Source of the DNA: Streptomyces rubellomurinus
Lineage (GTDB): Bacteria > Actinomycetota > Actinomycetes > Streptomycetales > Streptomycetaceae
Reading direction: 5' to 3'
Assembly: GCF_000961885.1 (NCBI RefSeq)
Contig: NZ_JZKH01000109.1
Location: forward strand, 1-22,672
Length of the DNA: 22,672 bases
Shown here: piece after piece, positions 21,546-22,672 of the stretch
Layout: every line of letters begins with the position of its first letter
How positions within the stretch are numbered: position 1 is the stretch's first letter
Program-made: the position numbers and the translations under genes
The notes under the pieces: model-generated
The model's input: the letters and a program-made list of their open reading frames with translations, nothing else
What the model was told of the DNA's origin: nothing
Databases searched by the model: none

Positions 21546-21662
21546 CAGGGGGCTTGTCGATCCGTCAGGACGGCGGCCCGATCTGTCAAGGGGAGGCGCG
21601 GGCGGGGGCGTCGATGGGGCAGGATGGGCGCTCGGGGGTAGCCCGGCACCCGGGGGATTTCG

Positions 21663-21741
21663 AATGAATCATCGAATTCATTTCGATCGGGTGATCGAGT
21701 CATACTATTTGTTCGGTTATTCCGAACCACTCGAACGAGTG
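21663..21741 (+). promoter_or_regulatory. Palindrome-rich upstream region of the encapsulin gene
   Basis: Three inverted repeats lie within 80 bp of unusually AT-rich DNA: AATGAAT/ATTCATT (21663-21669, 21676-21682), GTTCGG/CCGAAC (21711-21716, 21722-21727) and CACTCG/CGAGTG (21728-21733, 21736-21741). TACTAT at 21703-21708 could be a -10 box. If so, the leader to the start codon is about 120 nt and carries the last two repeats. Confidence 0.5.
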
Positions 21742-21830
21742 ATTGCGGAGTGCCGCCGAACGGGCCCACCATGAAGCTGCAACATGAATGTGCAGGCGCC
21801 GTTTCATCGGGTATGCGAAGGGCTCCCCCT

Positions 21831-22672
21831 ATGTCGACCGAAACCAATGCCGGTATTCCTGCGCCCGGTGCGCAGCCGGATGCGCAGTCGGGAATCCGTC
21901 AGCAGCAGAGTCTGAGCACGGCGGGCGCGCGCAACCTCGCCACGACGACCAAGTCCGCGCCGCAGATGCAGGGCATCAGCCCGCGCTGGCTGCTCAGGAA
22001 GCTGCCCTGGGTGCAGGTGTCCGGCGGTACCTACCGGGTGAACCGCCGCCTGCGGCACTCGGTGGGTCGCGGCCGGGTGAGCTTCGCCAAGACCGGCTCC
22101 GAGGTGCGCGTCATCCCGGAGACGCTGGCCGAGGTGCCGGTGCTGCGCGGTTACGAGGACGAGGCGGTGCTCACGGAGCTGGCCGGGCGCTTCGTGCAGC
22201 GGCAGTTCAGCGCGGGCGACGTGCTGGTCTCGGCCGGCACGCCGATCAGCGAGGTCTTCCTCATCGCGCACGGCAAGCTGGACCGCCTCGGCACCGGCAA
22301 GTACGGCGAGGAGACGGTCGTCGGCACCCTCGCGGACGGCGACCACCTCGGCGACGAGGCGCTCCAGCAGGAGGACGGCTCCTGGCCGTACACCGTCCGG
22401 GCCGCGACGTCCGGCACCGTGATGGTGCTCGCCTGGCCGTCCTTCCAGGAGCTGCACGACCGCTCCGAGTCGCTGCAGCTGCAGATCATGGAGTACCTGA
22501 ACGGCTTCCAGCAGGCGCAGAACAAGCACGGCGAGGCGGCGATCGACCTCTCCGCCGGCCACGAGGGCGAGTACGAGCTGCCCGGCGCCTTCGTGGACTA
22601 CGAGCTGAAGCCGCGCGAGTACGAGCTGAGCGTCGCGCAGACGATCCTCAAGGTGCACACCCGGGTCGCCGA
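21831..22672 (+). CDS. Family 2B encapsulin nanocompartment shell protein (EshA-like), partial
   Basis: 280 codons are visible and the gene runs off the window end (full members are around 470 aa). After a flexible N-terminus, [15 protein letters not shown] matches the start of the family 2B shell fold. Residues about 100-205 form a cyclic-nucleotide-binding-like domain ([11 protein letters not shown] ... G-D-H-L-G-D-E-A-L), the insertion that defines type 2B and EshA of Streptomyces griseus. After it the capsid fold resumes ([11 protein letters not shown]). Such proteins assemble into virus-like shells that enclose cargo such as terpene synthases or polyprenyl synthases, whose gene is usually next door and here would be beyond the window. 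ATG 21831 has only a weak ribosome site. Confidence 0.9.
   Translation, partial: MSTETNAGIPAPGAQPDAQSGIRQQQSLSTAGARNLATTTKSAPQMQGISPRWLLRKLPWVQVSGGTYRVNRRLRHSVGRGRVSFAKTGSEVRVIPETLAEVPVLRGYEDEAVLTELAGRFVQRQFSAGDVLVSAGTPISEVFLIAHGKLDRLGTGKYGEETVVGTLADGDHLGDEALQQEDGSWPYTVRAATSGTVMVLAWPSFQELHDRSESLQLQIMEYLNGFQQAQNKHGEAAIDLSAGHEGEYELPGAFVDYELKPREYELSVAQTILKVHTRVA

Overview
The window is very GC-rich, with strongly GC-biased third codon positions, GTG and TTG starts, and a family 2B encapsulin (EshA-type) shell gene at its right edge. Together these point to a streptomycete (Streptomyces, Kitasatospora or a close relative). About three quarters of it (1 to about 17,271) reads as the inner and right-hand part of an integrated conjugative element. 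The rest (about 17,314 to 22,672) reads as ordinary chromosome. The junction is a 42-nt copy of the 3' part of a tRNA-Thr(UGU) gene (17272-17313, anticodon loop to discriminator base) with no matching 5' half, which is what site-specific integration into a tRNA gene leaves behind. No integrase, excisionase, replication initiator, FtsK/TraB-like pump or type IV secretion gene is visible, so these presumably lie to the left of the window. Bases 1-137 hold no gene I can support.

Left block, all on + (140-7372). Two nearly identical promoter-plus-leader cassettes (138-212 and 1284-1358) drive two small unknown proteins and a DUF932 protein. Three more small accessory proteins follow, then a DUF2637 (Spd-like) membrane protein, then two overlapping PP-loop ATPases of the PAPS-reductase family. 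The second PP-loop gene carries a frameshift. The gaps from the DUF932 gene to the DUF2637 gene each hold a strong GC hairpin, and two of these gaps show extra repeat structure. Three hairpins (178-200, 1324-1346, 4307-4339) have unrelated stems but the identical loop AGGGCAA.

Middle block (7373-14460). A multi-helix-turn-helix protein (7565-8557, +) converges on a small coiled-coil/HTH protein (8658-9119, -) across a 17-bp perfect hairpin. The small protein diverges from a 1674-residue MobF (TrwC/TraA-like) relaxase-helicase. The 316-bp divergent gap is comparatively AT-rich and holds nested inverted repeats, so it is the best origin-of-transfer candidate. It implies single-strand, relaxase-led transfer, unlike the FtsK-type double-strand transfer of classical actinomycete elements.

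Right flank of the element (14461-17271). This holds a run of minus-strand genes, several with signs of decay: reading frames that switch, and an in-phase stop between neighbouring coding stretches. There is also a well-preserved 136-aa unknown protein, a tiny possible membrane peptide, a terminator-like hairpin, an AT-rich near-perfect palindrome, and direct repeats just inside the attachment site.

Chromosomal part. A 42-aa very basic Thr/Arg-rich peptide precedes a half-size ABC exporter. The exporter is translationally coupled (ATGA) to a Ser/Thr kinase-like protein with non-canonical motifs. Then come a 77-aa unknown protein, an O6-alkylguanine-DNA alkyltransferase, and the start of the encapsulin shell gene, which has a palindrome-rich upstream region.
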